Assembly: GCA_946894095.1 (NCBI GenBank)
Contig: OX335653.1
Span: 129,001 to 193,000 of the forward strand
DNA length: 64,000 nt
Source: Incurvaria masculella
Lineage: Eukaryota > Arthropoda > Insecta > Lepidoptera > Incurvariidae
Direction: 5' to 3'
Part shown: in pieces, positions 20,465-30,760 of the stretch
Position numbering within the stretch: position 1 is the first letter of the stretch
How the letters are laid out: each line of letters begins with the position of its first letter
Made by a program: the position numbers and the translations under genes
Notes under the pieces: generated by a model
The model's database searches: none
The model's input: only the letters and a program-made list of their open reading frames with translations
What the model was told of the DNA's origin: nothing

Positions 20465-21226
20465 GACAATGACTATGGGCCCTCATACCAAATACGTAGT
20501 AAACAAGAGTAAGAAGACGCGAGGCATGCTTAGTTCCATCATCGGGTGGTACTCTAAAGTCTCGCTCAATATCAAACTACTACTGATCCAGGCATGCCTT
20601 TTACCGATCCTCAACTACGGAGTTATTCAACTACTTCCGAGATATAGCAAAACAAACCAGAGCCTCATAGAAAGGCAATACAAAGGGGCACTAAAAGTGG
20701 CAGGCCAATTCCCGAAGAACATCTCGGACGAGGTAATGTGGGACCTGCTAGACTGGGACCCATGGCATCTAAGCGCCCACGACCTCAATGTGGACATGAT
20801 TAATCATATACAACTCGGCGAAATTGAAGGACTCCAACAACCGGGACGGCAATATACAAAGAAAGGCCATCACAACCCACAGTTGGCCTCAACTAGACTA
20901 GGGGATATCAATTACATTAATAAAAAAGATAGGGACCGCCAGCTCAGTCAAAGAACGACACCTGCGCGTCCACGTCTACTGCGTTAGACACCATCCACCC
21001 ATTTCCTTTCCTTTTCCCCTTAGAAAAGGACCTAGAAAGGGATCCTAAGTACACCGACCAAATAAAACTAGTAGGGATTTAAATTTGTATAACTTCATCA
21101 GTTTTTAACAAAGGTAACCCAGCACATGCATACTAGTCGCAAGACATCAAATGTAGCTGACACACCCGGCAAAGCCGGCTTATTGCCACAATTACTAAAG
21201 AAATAAATTTTATCTGAATCTGAATC
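20465..21226 (+). pseudogene. LINE ORF2 C-terminus and 3' end, part 2 of the split LINE
   Basis: Continues the frame of 6380-6809 after the second GACAATGAC: TMTMGPHTKYVVNKSKKTRG, then SKVSLNIKLLLIQACLLPIL and NYGVIQL, the ORF2 thumb region, to a stop at 20985-20987. A 3' untranslated region follows, ending in AAATAAATTTTA and two TCTGAA units at about 21214-21226, a LINE-type tail. Joined to part 1 it makes a continuous C-terminal frame, so the intervening DNA is an insertion. Confidence 0.82.
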
Positions 21227-22151
21227 CTCTTTCTACGAACACATTACATTAACTGTACTGGCTGCGTCACTTTTTTGCGTTGAGTTAAAGCGAGACACAA
21301 CTAATGATATGCAAAGCAACAAAATCAAACACGAATTGCGTAAATACGTTGCCTAACTTTATTTTTAAATCTCTGTTAGTGATAACGGGAATAAGCGAGA
21401 AAGAAAGGTCGAAAAACCTGTGTAGTCAGACCGATAACTCCTCGGATAACTCCATGTATGTTTATGAATATTGCACGAATCATCGATATAATCTAAAACT
21501 AAAGATGCACCATCAGCTATTCCCGCGTACCACGTAATATGAGCCCTATCCGCTCGTTGATGCCCTACTCCGTGTCAGTCTGTGGTCGACTTGACATCCG
21601 AGCGTACGTGTCATCTACAGGCTTTGCAATGCGACAAAATGCGGAAATACGCAGTCAAAAGGTATAAAAATCGAACTAAAAGAAATACAAAGTTCCGTAT
21701 ATTAACTTATAAAAGGCAAACATACATATCATTAGATATAAATCAAGAAAACATTTTGTCCGAAATAATAATACGGTAGCGACCGCGGTCGCTGCAACCG
21801 CCGGGCTTGTAACAATGCATACGTGTGAGTGCCGGGCTAATGCGCGACTGAAAGATCCGATAACGTTATCATTAGGATGGAACGAGATGGCGAATGGGCC
21901 TCATTTGTTTGTGTGCGAGTGCGAGCTTGCGAGCGAGCTATAGACACAAGACACAAGACGCGCTTCTTGCGCGTGTCAGCTAGAGAGGAGACGCCCATTG
22001 TTAGGGGCTTGCTTCCGTGGTAAGGGGTACCAGGATGAAAAATAAAGTAATATGTTCTTTTCCGGAATCGTTTGTTCGTAAAAAGTCCGGTGTTTCTTAT
22101 CTTTTATTTATTGGATTTGATCTAAAACTATTTTACTAAAGTATATACGTA
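21227..22151. other. No gene seen
   Basis: Mixed composition with short open frames and no recognised domain or repeat. Confidence 0.4.
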
Positions 22152-23295
22152 CTAGCTGCGGTACCCGGCTCCGCTCGGGTTAGTGTCGGCTAAATTATCT
22201 CATGGATAAAAAGTAGCCCACATGACTGGTCCAAAATAGGGTCAAACTGGTCCAGGACAATGTATCCATGTACCAAATTTAATCAAGATCGTTCGAGCCG
22301 AAATAGCATGATTTAATGAGAAACATCCAATAATTCCCATTTAGAGCTTCGTTGACGTTTGGTGGCTATTTAAAAAAAAAACATTTGCCGCGAGAACCTT
22401 TCTGCACTTTCACTGCTACATTGCTTACCTAGTAAGTAACGTGTAACGTAGGTAAGTTTTGCGTGGACTCCAACCCACAGCCAGCCTCAACATCGAAAAC
22501 AGTAACCCATCTCGAACCTGACTGCTCCCAGAGATGCTATACATTGATAAAATACGCATATAAATCAGGTAAGTGGTTCGCATGTTATAAGACTTTAAGA
22601 CTCACTACTTACCCTTCTGGTAATGAAGCGTTATATTATGTAATCTATAAGTTTTTAGTAGAATCAGGCTAGACGTAGATACAATGCACATCTAAATCGA
22701 GTAATTGGTTCTCAAGGATTTTATTCTGTTGGTCGCTCCTCCGGCGATTTAGCGTGATGCCAAGTAGTCCTAAAGTTGCAGGAAATACCAAGCCGTACTT
22801 CAGTAAAAGTAAGCGCTGCCGCCGCAAAGCCGAGCCGTGCACAGCATTGCAGTTTGTATGACAGCCCCATCTTAGCGTAAGCGGAACTGAATTCTATTTA
22901 GCCAATCCTAATTCCCGGGTAGTTAAATGTACATGTACTAAGTTTTACAAATCGCTAGTGCCTTGAAAATTCGCCAAACGGACACCAAACAGTCACGACG
23001 TCTGCCCTCCCCCCGCCGCCGCTCCCCGCCACCGCCCCCGGCTCCTCTCCCCCTAGTGTGAAGTATCGCTACCGGCATCGTTTTCGCAGCCCCGTGAAAG
23101 TTCTAAAGCCCATGGGCACATAAATTGTAGCCTATGTGTTATTCTGATGTATAAGCTATATTATTGTAAAGTTTCATTAGAATCCATTCAGTAGTTTTTA
23201 CGTGAAAGAGTAACAAACATCCATCCATCCATCCATCCATCCATCCATCCATCCATCCATTATTACAAACTTTCCCCTTTATATTATTTATTAGA
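22152..23295 (-). mobile_element. Non-autonomous Helitron, reverse copy
   Basis: Reading the minus strand, it starts near TCTAATAAATAATATAAAGG and ends ACCCGAGCGGAGCCGGGTAC then CGCAGCTAG. It matches the 8956-9865 copy over most of its length (about 1.14 kb). Differences include an expanded (CCAT)n run at 23219-23260 where the other copy has only two units, and an extra GC-rich insert near 22990-23060. Confidence 0.8.
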
Positions 23296-23439
23296 TTAGA
23301 TATATTATATATTAGATATATATAGTCATATAAGATAGCTGACTCACACCTTCACCTTCTCACAAGAGAGACTGTTATTCGGGACGTCTAAGCCTTAGAT
23401 GTCTAAGCTTAGAGCATTTTAAGCGAGCTCTCGTAAAAT

Positions 23440-23800
23440 ATCTGTCAACGCTGTCAGATTCCATGCAAAATTAAATAAAATAGATTTTAAAATTGTATTT
23501 ACACAGCCTACGTAAGTACCTAAATAAAATTACTCAATTTTCACGTTATTATTCTGAATATTATTTGTTTAAAATTATGCTAATCAAATAAAGTCTTAGG
23601 AAAGAAAATATCACAATAACATAACCTATAATAACTAATTTCAAACTTTGTGTTGATCTATGACTAAAATTAGTTCGAAGACAAACAAACGCTCTTCTTT
23701 TTCTCCATACCTTATTCTAACTGCATCATGGATTACATCTTGCATCTAAAAACTCTTAAATAAAACTTGACAGGAAAGACAGTTTTTACGTTTCTAAGGC
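23440..23800 (-). repeat. Dispersed repeat, reverse copy of 8205-8590
   Basis: Shares GATGCAGTTAGAATAAGG-type, GAAAAAGAAGAGC, GGTTATG...GTGATATTTTC and the TTTTAAAATCTATTTTATTT blocks on the minus strand. The AGGTGTCGCATAACC end reappears at about 23945-23958, directly beside the mariner. An unrelated piece (GCCCGGTTGCACGAAGAGAC...) separates them. Confidence 0.6.
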
Positions 23801-23971
23801 CCGGTTGCACGAAGAGACGGCCGAGTTAATCAATATTCAAACACGTCACTTTTAGTGATCCGCATAGAGTTCCTTCCATACTGTCCACACAAAGTGACGT
23901 GTTTGATCATAATTTGACATTGATTTAGATTTTTATCCTTTCCGGTTATGCGACACCTATATAATATAATA

Positions 23972-25250
23972 GGTCGGGGAAAAAGTCTTTTCGCATTATA
24001 GTATGTATGAACTTGTAATAAAATCTCTTTGGCTATACTATTTGTATCTGGCTGGTTTTGGTATCATTGAAAGTTTAAATTTTAAAGAACATAATTCCAA
24101 ATTCAAATTAGGAAAATGTGTGATTCTCATTTGTTTTTCGTACTGTCAAAATGAGTGAATCTAATGAAGAAATTCGATACATTTTAAAATTTTACTACAA
24201 AAGAAGTAAAAATGCAACGCAAGCCGCGAAAAAAATTTGCGATGTTTATGGACCTAGTGCAGTGTCTGTGAGAGTAGCACAAATTTGGTTTAAGCGTTTT
24301 CAATCCGGAAATTTTGATGTCAAAGATGCACGTCGCTCTGGTCGCCCTATTACGGATAAAATGGATGCCATTTTTGAAAAAGTGGAGCAAGATCGGCATA
24401 TCAGTAGTTACGACGTAGCTGAAGAACTAGGAATTGACCACAAAACAGTTTTGGCGCATTTGAAAAAAACTGGGTACACAAAAAAGCTCGATATTTGGGT
24501 ACCTCACAAGCTCACTGAAAGAAACCTAATGAACCGTGTACTCATTTGTGATTCTTTATTACGACGTAATGAAACCGAACCATTTTTGAAGAAGCTGATA
24601 ACTGGTGATGAAAAGTGGATCACGTACGACAAGAACGTGCGAAAAAGGTCGTGGTCAAAGGCCGGTCAAGCTTCACAGACTGTGGCGAAACCCGGGTTAA
24701 CTCGCAACAAGGTGATGCTGTGTGTGTGGTGGGATTGGAAGGGCATTATTCATTATGAGCTGTTACCACCAGGCAGGACCATCGATTCTAAACTCTACTG
24801 CGAACAACTGATGAGATTAAAGCAAGAAGTTGAGAGAAAGCGGCCGGAATTAATCAACAGAAGGGGTGTGGTTTTTCATCATGATAACGCTAGACCTCAC
24901 ACATCTTTAGCCACTCAGCAAAAACTAAGAGAGTTTGGCTGGGAGGTGTTAATGCATCCGCCGTATAGTCCTGACCTTGCACCTTCAGATTTCCACCTGT
25001 TTAGGTCTCTTCAGAATTCTTTAGGCAGTGTCAGGTTAACATCACGAGAGGACTGCCAAAACCACTTGTCGCGGTATTTTGATCAGAAGTCCCAATATTT
25101 CTATAGCAATGGGATCATGTCCCTACCTACAAGATGGCAAAAAGTTATCGAACAAAATGGTACCTACATACTTTAGTTAAATGTAAATAAACCATATTAA
25201 AAAATGTTTTGAATTTTCTTAAAAACTGCGAAGAAACTTTTTCCCCAACC
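23972..25250 (+). mobile_element. Complete mariner transposon
   Basis: The left end GGTCGGGGAAAAAGTCTTTT and the complement of the right end GGTTGGGGAAAAAGTTTCTT agree at 21 of the first 24 bases. Both sides are flanked by TA (23970-23971 and 25251-25252), the mariner target duplication. At 1,279 bp with an uninterrupted transposase frame, this is a complete, possibly recently active copy. Confidence 0.93.
24151..25176 (+). CDS. Mariner transposase, intact
   Basis: A 341-residue DD34D transposase that cuts and pastes the surrounding mariner in the nucleus. Residues 1-110 hold two helix-turn-helix DNA-binding modules with the GRP linker (SGRPI, 63-67) between them. WVPHKL (116-121) is the conserved interdomain motif. 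The catalytic triad is D153 (TGDEKW), D245 (HHDNARPH) and D280 (YSPDLAPSD), with exactly 34 residues between the last two. The length is normal for mariner (about 345). The ATG follows the inverted repeat by about 150 bp. The sequence resembles mellifera/cecropia-type mariners such as Hsmar1 more than the irritans type. No stop or frameshift is seen, so the enzyme could be functional. Confidence 0.95.
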   Translation: MSESNEEIRYILKFYYKRSKNATQAAKKICDVYGPSAVSVRVAQIWFKRFQSGNFDVKDARRSGRPITDKMDAIFEKVEQDRHISSYDVAEELGIDHKTVLAHLKKTGYTKKLDIWVPHKLTERNLMNRVLICDSLLRRNETEPFLKKLITGDEKWITYDKNVRKRSWSKAGQASQTVAKPGLTRNKVMLCVWWDWKGIIHYELLPPGRTIDSKLYCEQLMRLKQEVERKRPELINRRGVVFHHDNARPHTSLATQQKLREFGWEVLMHPPYSPDLAPSDFHLFRSLQNSLGSVRLTSREDCQNHLSRYFDQKSQYFYSNGIMSLPTRWQKVIEQNGTYIL

Positions 25251-25309
25251 TATATATAGTTATGAGACACATAAGCTTTGAGGTTTGGGGATTTCATTGT
25301 TTCTACATT

Positions 25310-25430
25310 TTCACAATTTTCCCGAAGGAATTAGGTGCCATGCCAGGACCTTCCCTTATGAGCACAGCTCCACTGGACTGGATGAAAAACGCGGACAATT
25401 TTTCATTGTCGCTTCCACCATAGTTTCATT
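25310..25430 (-). repeat. Short dispersed repeat (AGGTCCTGGCATGGCACCTA family)
   Basis: On the minus strand this matches 55680-55770: CGGACAATTTTCATTGCCGC-type sequence followed by GGAAGGTCCTGGCATGGCAC. Degraded; a related piece is at 51010-51110. Confidence 0.5.
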
Positions 25431-25494
25431 CAAATGTTGTATTGTATTGTATTTTTTATCCATCATCCATGAACAGCACACTACACTTGAATTT

Positions 25495-25620
25495 GTCATA
25501 TTTTAACATTAGCCAGTTCAGCAAAACATAACACAACAAAATGAACTGGCAAGAAACTCCGCTGTTATTTTTCCAACGCCCTAGTGGCAAAAGTGTTTGT
25601 CAATTTTTTTAACATTTTGG
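25495..25620 (+). repeat. Dispersed repeat shared with 40194-40330
   Basis: Both copies read TTTGTCATATTTTA, GCCAGTTCAGCAAAACA.AA, GAACTGG.A, AAACTCCGCTGTT, CAACG(C/T)CC and AAAAGTGTTTGTCAATT. Non-coding. Confidence 0.65.
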
Positions 25621-27000
25621 CAAAGCCGTGCTTTTCCTTCCCACTGCTCCCAACGATGCACGGTTAAAGATCAGCTATGTTATGATGTCGATCATATCTT
25701 ATATATTCTATGTATCCATCAGGGGGCTGACGACATCTTCATGCAGCACTGTCTTCATGGACGATGTACTTTGGTAAAGCTTTTAGATATTATCAGATTT
25801 ATACTTCTTTTGGGTACCACATTATCTCGGCACGGTAGGGTTGGAAAATCTATCTGACTATCACCCGGTTCCACCACTTCCAGTTACTATCGGATTCCAG
25901 GTAGCTGGAGGTAGTGAAAACAGGGGTATATGACCTGATTTGGTGTGATAAGCGCGCTTGCGTAAACGAAAAACATTTGAATTATTTTTTTAATGTTGAA
26001 TATTTTGATGTTTTTGGAATTTCAGATTCCAAGTTACATTTAAACATATGAGTTAATAACTTTTTGTAAACCATTTAAAAAACCCTTTAGTTTGATACCC
26101 CATTTGATAGGTTTTAAGAAAAAAAATATTTAAAACACTTAATTTGGTGCCAAGGATCAGCCATGATTTTTTTTCATATTTTTTATATACCCAGTGTTAC
26201 TCTTAAGACGAATCTAACGACTCCTCTCAAGCTAAAATTAATCAAGCCGATTAGTCTGCAGGGCGTGCCAAAGAAATATACATACATACAAACATACAAA
26301 CATTTATACATACATACATACATACACTCGAAAACATAACCCTCCTTCTTGGGCAGTCCGGTATAAATAGGATAAAACCCATGGGCACCTTTAGGTCCTG
26401 GCGTACGCCATTTGCCGTGGTTAACATAAAAAAATATAATTTCAATGAAACAATTACATCAAAAATGAAAGAATTAAACAAATGTAAGATAGTGTCTGTA
26501 TTGTCAGTATGGTACAGGTGGTACGGATATACATACTCGACTTTTTCAACTTTTACATATTTTTTTGGAGGAAAGAACTTAAAAATTAAAAACATTTAGG
26601 CAATGGGCATGGGTACAATACAAGACACCGTGTTGCAAGCAATTAGCAAGTGAGACACGTCCACTCTTCGTAGGTACTCAAATACTCGCTCAAATATTGA
26701 TCGATATCTATCATTGTCCATAGGTATGCTAACAGTCGTCAATAAGATTCGTTTATCATTTACATCCATGGGTTGCTGTCAAATGATAAACGGGTGGAAC
26801 AATATTGAAATTGTTGGGAGTGATTTCGACCAAATATCTACCGTGGGTTCCAACACATGTTTACCTGCTGGGGCACACAACTCGTGACCAACATCATCTC
26901 CGCCTCGCCTCGCTCCCGAAACATTTATTTGTCACAATTCGTTGGAAGTGCTCGTTTTTTATATATACCAACCGAAGTGAGTCAACTGTCAGGTAAAGAA
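25621..27000. other. No gene seen; CATA microsatellite
   Basis: AT-rich. A CATA/CAAACATA microsatellite is at about 26278-26328. A TATATATA box-like motif near 26960 precedes the GC-rich island at 27003, but no start site can be assigned. Confidence 0.4.
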
Positions 27001-27002
27001 GT

Positions 27003-27290
27003 GCGGCCGGCGCCCGAGCGTCGCGGCGCAGCGTCGCGCCGGCGCCGCCGCCACGAGCCGTCCCCCACCGCCGCCGCCGCCTCCGGTCGCCGGCGCGGCG
27101 CCCGCGTCCAACGCCGCCGCGACGCCGCGCCGCGACGCCGCGCCACGACGCCGCGCCACGACGCCGCGCCGAGGCGTCGCCGTTGTTTTGATTCTCTCGT
27201 CTCTTGGCAGGCGCCTCCTCTGCCGCCGCGGCGCCGCGCTCCCGCCCCGCCTCCGCGGTCCCCTCGGTAACTGTGTATCTGTCGAGGCAC
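27003..27290 (+). promoter_or_regulatory. GC-rich island with a possible 56-bp mini-exon
   Basis: Sharp GC-rich block rich in CCGCCG and CGCGACGCCGCGCC repeats. Inside it, a pyrimidine-rich acceptor (TTGATTCTCTCGTCTCTTGG CAG, ending 27210) and a donor (GTAACTG from 27267) would bound a 56-bp exon at 27211-27266. The peptide in each frame is low complexity and unrecognised, so this could be part of an untranslated first exon or mere chance. Confidence 0.35.
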
Positions 27291-27439
27291 TACTCACTCG
27301 GTCAAGGGATGCGGGGTGCGACTCTCCCGATCTCTACTTATACATTAGCTATAATTCTTGCCAATACTTTAAATGCGATCGTGTGTTTGTTTTCTTTCAG
27401 GCAGCGGAGCGGAGCACCCGAACAATGTTATTTATTGCA

Positions 27440-27720
27440 TAGAGAATTTGTGGGCTGGAGAGTAACAAAGGGTACTCTCGCCCCGGCGGATCCAAGTACC
27501 AGTGACGTACCGATCTATTCTGGCGCCCAGTACAGAAACCCGATTTGGCGCCCCAAAGAATATATGTTTAAAAAAACCTTCAATGTCCGAGCACGATTCA
27601 GCAGCATTAAAGTCATCCTTATATTTTCTTGCTAAAACTGCTAACAATTCTTCTACGGGTTTATCATCGTATAAAGCAGAGCTTGTCGTAAAATCAGAAT
27701 CCGATGCACAGCATCGTTGA
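27440..27720 (-). pseudogene. Protein-like minus-strand fragment, unrecognised
   Basis: The minus strand reads RCCASDSDFTTSSALYDDKP, VEELLAVLARKYKDDFNAAE and SCSDIEGFFKHIFFGAPN, acidic and protein-like and closed by a stop upstream. No family recognised; likely a transposon or exon remnant. Confidence 0.25.
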
Positions 27721-28174
27721 CAAACTTATGTTGACATATTCTATTTAGTGGCCTTTGTAAGAGAAATTATGGGATGTTTCGTGATTATAGGTGTCCTTTG
27801 GCAGGATTGATCTTTGTGTTTCTATAATGGATTACAGAAGGGGTGCCACCGGAAACATCGATGTGGGTAGGGGGGAGGCGGTCAAAGCTTTCGATCGCCG
27901 GACCTCATTCTGAGCTTGATAACTACGTTATTTGGGCATGTTTGGAATAATTTCTTTATAAACAAGTGACGCCCAATTCATTTCAGATCAATCGTCTTGA
28001 TCAAGCTTTTAGGCCAAAGAAACTGACTGAGTTATAGACCTTTTCGTCAGTTCCTTCATATATTACCTGGAGATCCCTGAACACCCTCGCCGACAAATGC
28101 CCATACGTAAAAACGTCTCGCTTATCGCCAAGTGGCCGGCAAAGTGCGCGTTTGGAACCAACTGCGGCGCCCCC
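27721..28174. other. No gene seen
   Basis: No supportable feature. Confidence 0.35.
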
Positions 28175-28640
28175 CTTGTCCCAGCCAGTGCCGGTTTTAA
28201 CACTACCAGCGCCCTGGGCGAGATTTCTACGGCGCCCCCTATGCCATTCAAAACCATTCGAAAAACGGCACCCCCTATCTGCCATTCAAAACCATTAAAA
28301 AAAAGCCAAGGGAAATATTGAAATAACCATTTATAAAAAAAAAAACTATTGAATTTTACTTTTATAATATTTCTTTCGGCAAATTTTATATACATACCAA
28401 AGTCTATGTTTTCTTAAATAAAATAAAAAATACACCTTTTCATACATGCTCTACGATTACCGGTGTTACGTACCATACATTTACGAATAATTACACCGAT
28501 TTGGTCGTGGTACATTCTTCTGCTCACTTCAGCTCTGTAAATATGTTTCATATTTTTTTCGTCATCCATTCGTTCCATATGTCTAAATAATCTTAGCACT
28601 GCTTTCTCGATATTAGTCACAACATCTTCTTTCATTCACA
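28175..28640 (-). mobile_element. LINE C-terminal remnant fused to a MITE end (second copy)
   Basis: Reverse copy of 3286-3670. The minus strand encodes EKAVLRLFRHMERMDDEKNM then IYRAEVSRRMYHDQIGVIIR and RNTGNRRACMK. This is followed by the same AT-rich sequence and the GGGCGCC...TTTTAACACTACCAGC segment. The GGTTTTGAATGGCA block occurs twice here but once in the other copy. Confidence 0.6.
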
Positions 28641-28765
28641 TTGCTTTCTAACCCGGATTGTTATATTGTCAATCGCAGACAGGTTTTTACTTATAAATTA
28701 TTTGATAACAATTTAAATTAAAGACAGGATAAAACCACATTCTGATCAAGCGAAAAAGGTTTCAT

Positions 28766-30760
28766 AACACATTCATTTCATTTATTTCGGAATGACCACC
28801 ACAGGTAGCAATGCATCATGCGTACAGTTATAATATATTTACAGTCTTAGCATTACTCAATACAAATTGTAAATTCTATATAATTATAAATCAAGTGTTA
28901 ATTAATAATATTATCGTATTTAAAAAAATCGTCAATTCTATAGTAAGTTTTCTTTGAAAGAATTTGTCTGACTAGGTATCTGTTTACAAATATTTAATAC
29001 TTTTTTAACATTGCAAGGTATTATTTAACAATGCAATATTGAAGAACATGACGCTGTTGCAGATAAAGCTCTTTAAAGTTTTACTACGCTTCACTAGAGG
29101 TGATCTTATTAGATCTTTGGCTCTAGTGTTGTAGCCAAGGTAATCTTTATTGAAACAGGTATTTCCCAAATTGTTTTGGGCATACATGAGACACTGTGAT
29201 ATGAGCCGCGGTAGGAATCTCTCGGTTTCATGCTTAGCACGGCACGCAATGCTTGTTTTGTTCAAGCAGCACCGTTACCCCAAAACTTAAGACCATCCTT
29301 CATAATGCTGTGAAAATAAGAGGGGTAAGCTGTTTTCGCAGCGTTGATACACATGTGGTAGGTATTTTGCGAATTTGGTAAATTGCTGAATTCAACTTAT
29401 TTATAATAATTGTTTGTTGTGCGCGTTCCATTTTAAACCCATGTCCACGTGCAAACCAAAGAACTTAACTACATGCACACCAGTTAGAGCGGAATCTATA
29501 ATGTTTAATTTGACATTAGAAGTAGATTCTCGTAAAGAGAATAGGACAAAGTTATTCTTGCCGCATTTAGAAGGAGGTGATTTAATTGGAATTAGTTATG
29601 TATTTTTTCAATGTTGGGATCAATATTCTTCGCATAACCATTCATTCTGTTGTACCCAAAAATAAGAGATGTGTCCTAAGCAAACATTAAAATATGGGTT
29701 GTTTTGAGAATACATACTGATAAGTCATTTATGTAAATAATAAACAAAAACCGGCCTAAAATTGAGCCCTGGGGAATTGCTCGGGTCACAGTAGCTGCTT
29801 CTGATCTAACATCGTGGAGCTGAGTATATTGGGTTCTGCCAGTAAGGTATGAATGAATTAGATCTAGCTATTTTCCTCTAATGCCATAGTCCTCAAGCTC
29901 TATAAGTAGAAGTTAATGATTGACACACTCACACGCCTTTGATAGATCACAGAATAGTCCTAAGTTACCTATATTATTGTCAAGACTTGAATAGACTGAT
30001 GTCAGCATGTCGGCTATAACAGTTCCTGCATATTTATTTTTTGAAAGCTGAATTTCTGAGGATTTATGGGATTTTATTAAATGGATCAATTTACTTTACA
30101 TCATTTTTTCGAAAATTTTGCTGATACATGGCAGGATAGAAATTAGTCTAAAGTTATTGAAATCCTTCTTCAATCCTTTTTTATGGATCGGACAAACTTT
30201 TGCAGCTTTAAGAATGCTTGGCAATGTTCCTTCTGAGACGCATGGTTAAATTGGTAACATTAAGTGGTCATCAAAGTGCAAAAAATTTGGTTGATAATCC
30301 CCATAAATCTTCAAAATGCTTAGTTTTTAGTGATTTAATGGTTTTTTAAATATTTCATATATGCTCATATTAAAAAAAATATATAAACTATTGCTTGGTG
30401 GAATTTTCTCCCCTTAGGTACCTAGTCCATTGTTTCTTTAATGGATGGGCTAAAGTTTGAAATTAACTTATCTGCAATAGAACTAAAAAAGTTGCTGAAT
30501 TTATTGACACTGGTTGTCTTCTCACTTGCGGAAACTTCGCCCACAATCTGCAACCTGACAGGCTCCGATACCGATACACCCGCTTGTATTCTAGATGTAG
30601 ATGCCATGGGACTGAACCGGCGTAAAATATGATAAAATTCGATCAATATTCTGCACCATGTTGATGTCGATGTCAAATATTCCACCCAGTAAGATCGCAA
30701 ATGTGATATATGCAAATGGATATAAACGCTTCTGATTGGTGGAGAATTTATCAAATTCCC
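28766..30760 (-). pseudogene. Jockey-like LINE, degraded
   Basis: Read on the minus strand: a pre-RT segment (KFSNFFSSIADKLISNFSPS), an RT entry (AAKVCPIHKKGLKKDFNNFR LIS), a palm block (NLGLFCDLSKAC), AIPQGSILGRFLFIIYINDL, and the late block VKFFGLHVDMGLKWNAH. Then come the C-terminal tail and a 3' end with a TGAAATGAA-like tail near 28766-28790. Many stops and frameshifts; no endonuclease seen, so 5' truncated. Confidence 0.75.

Noticed and set aside
26982..27297. Arg-rich frames of about 100 codons on both strands of the GC island
   Set aside because: Low-complexity translation of CGCCGC repeats; no homology.
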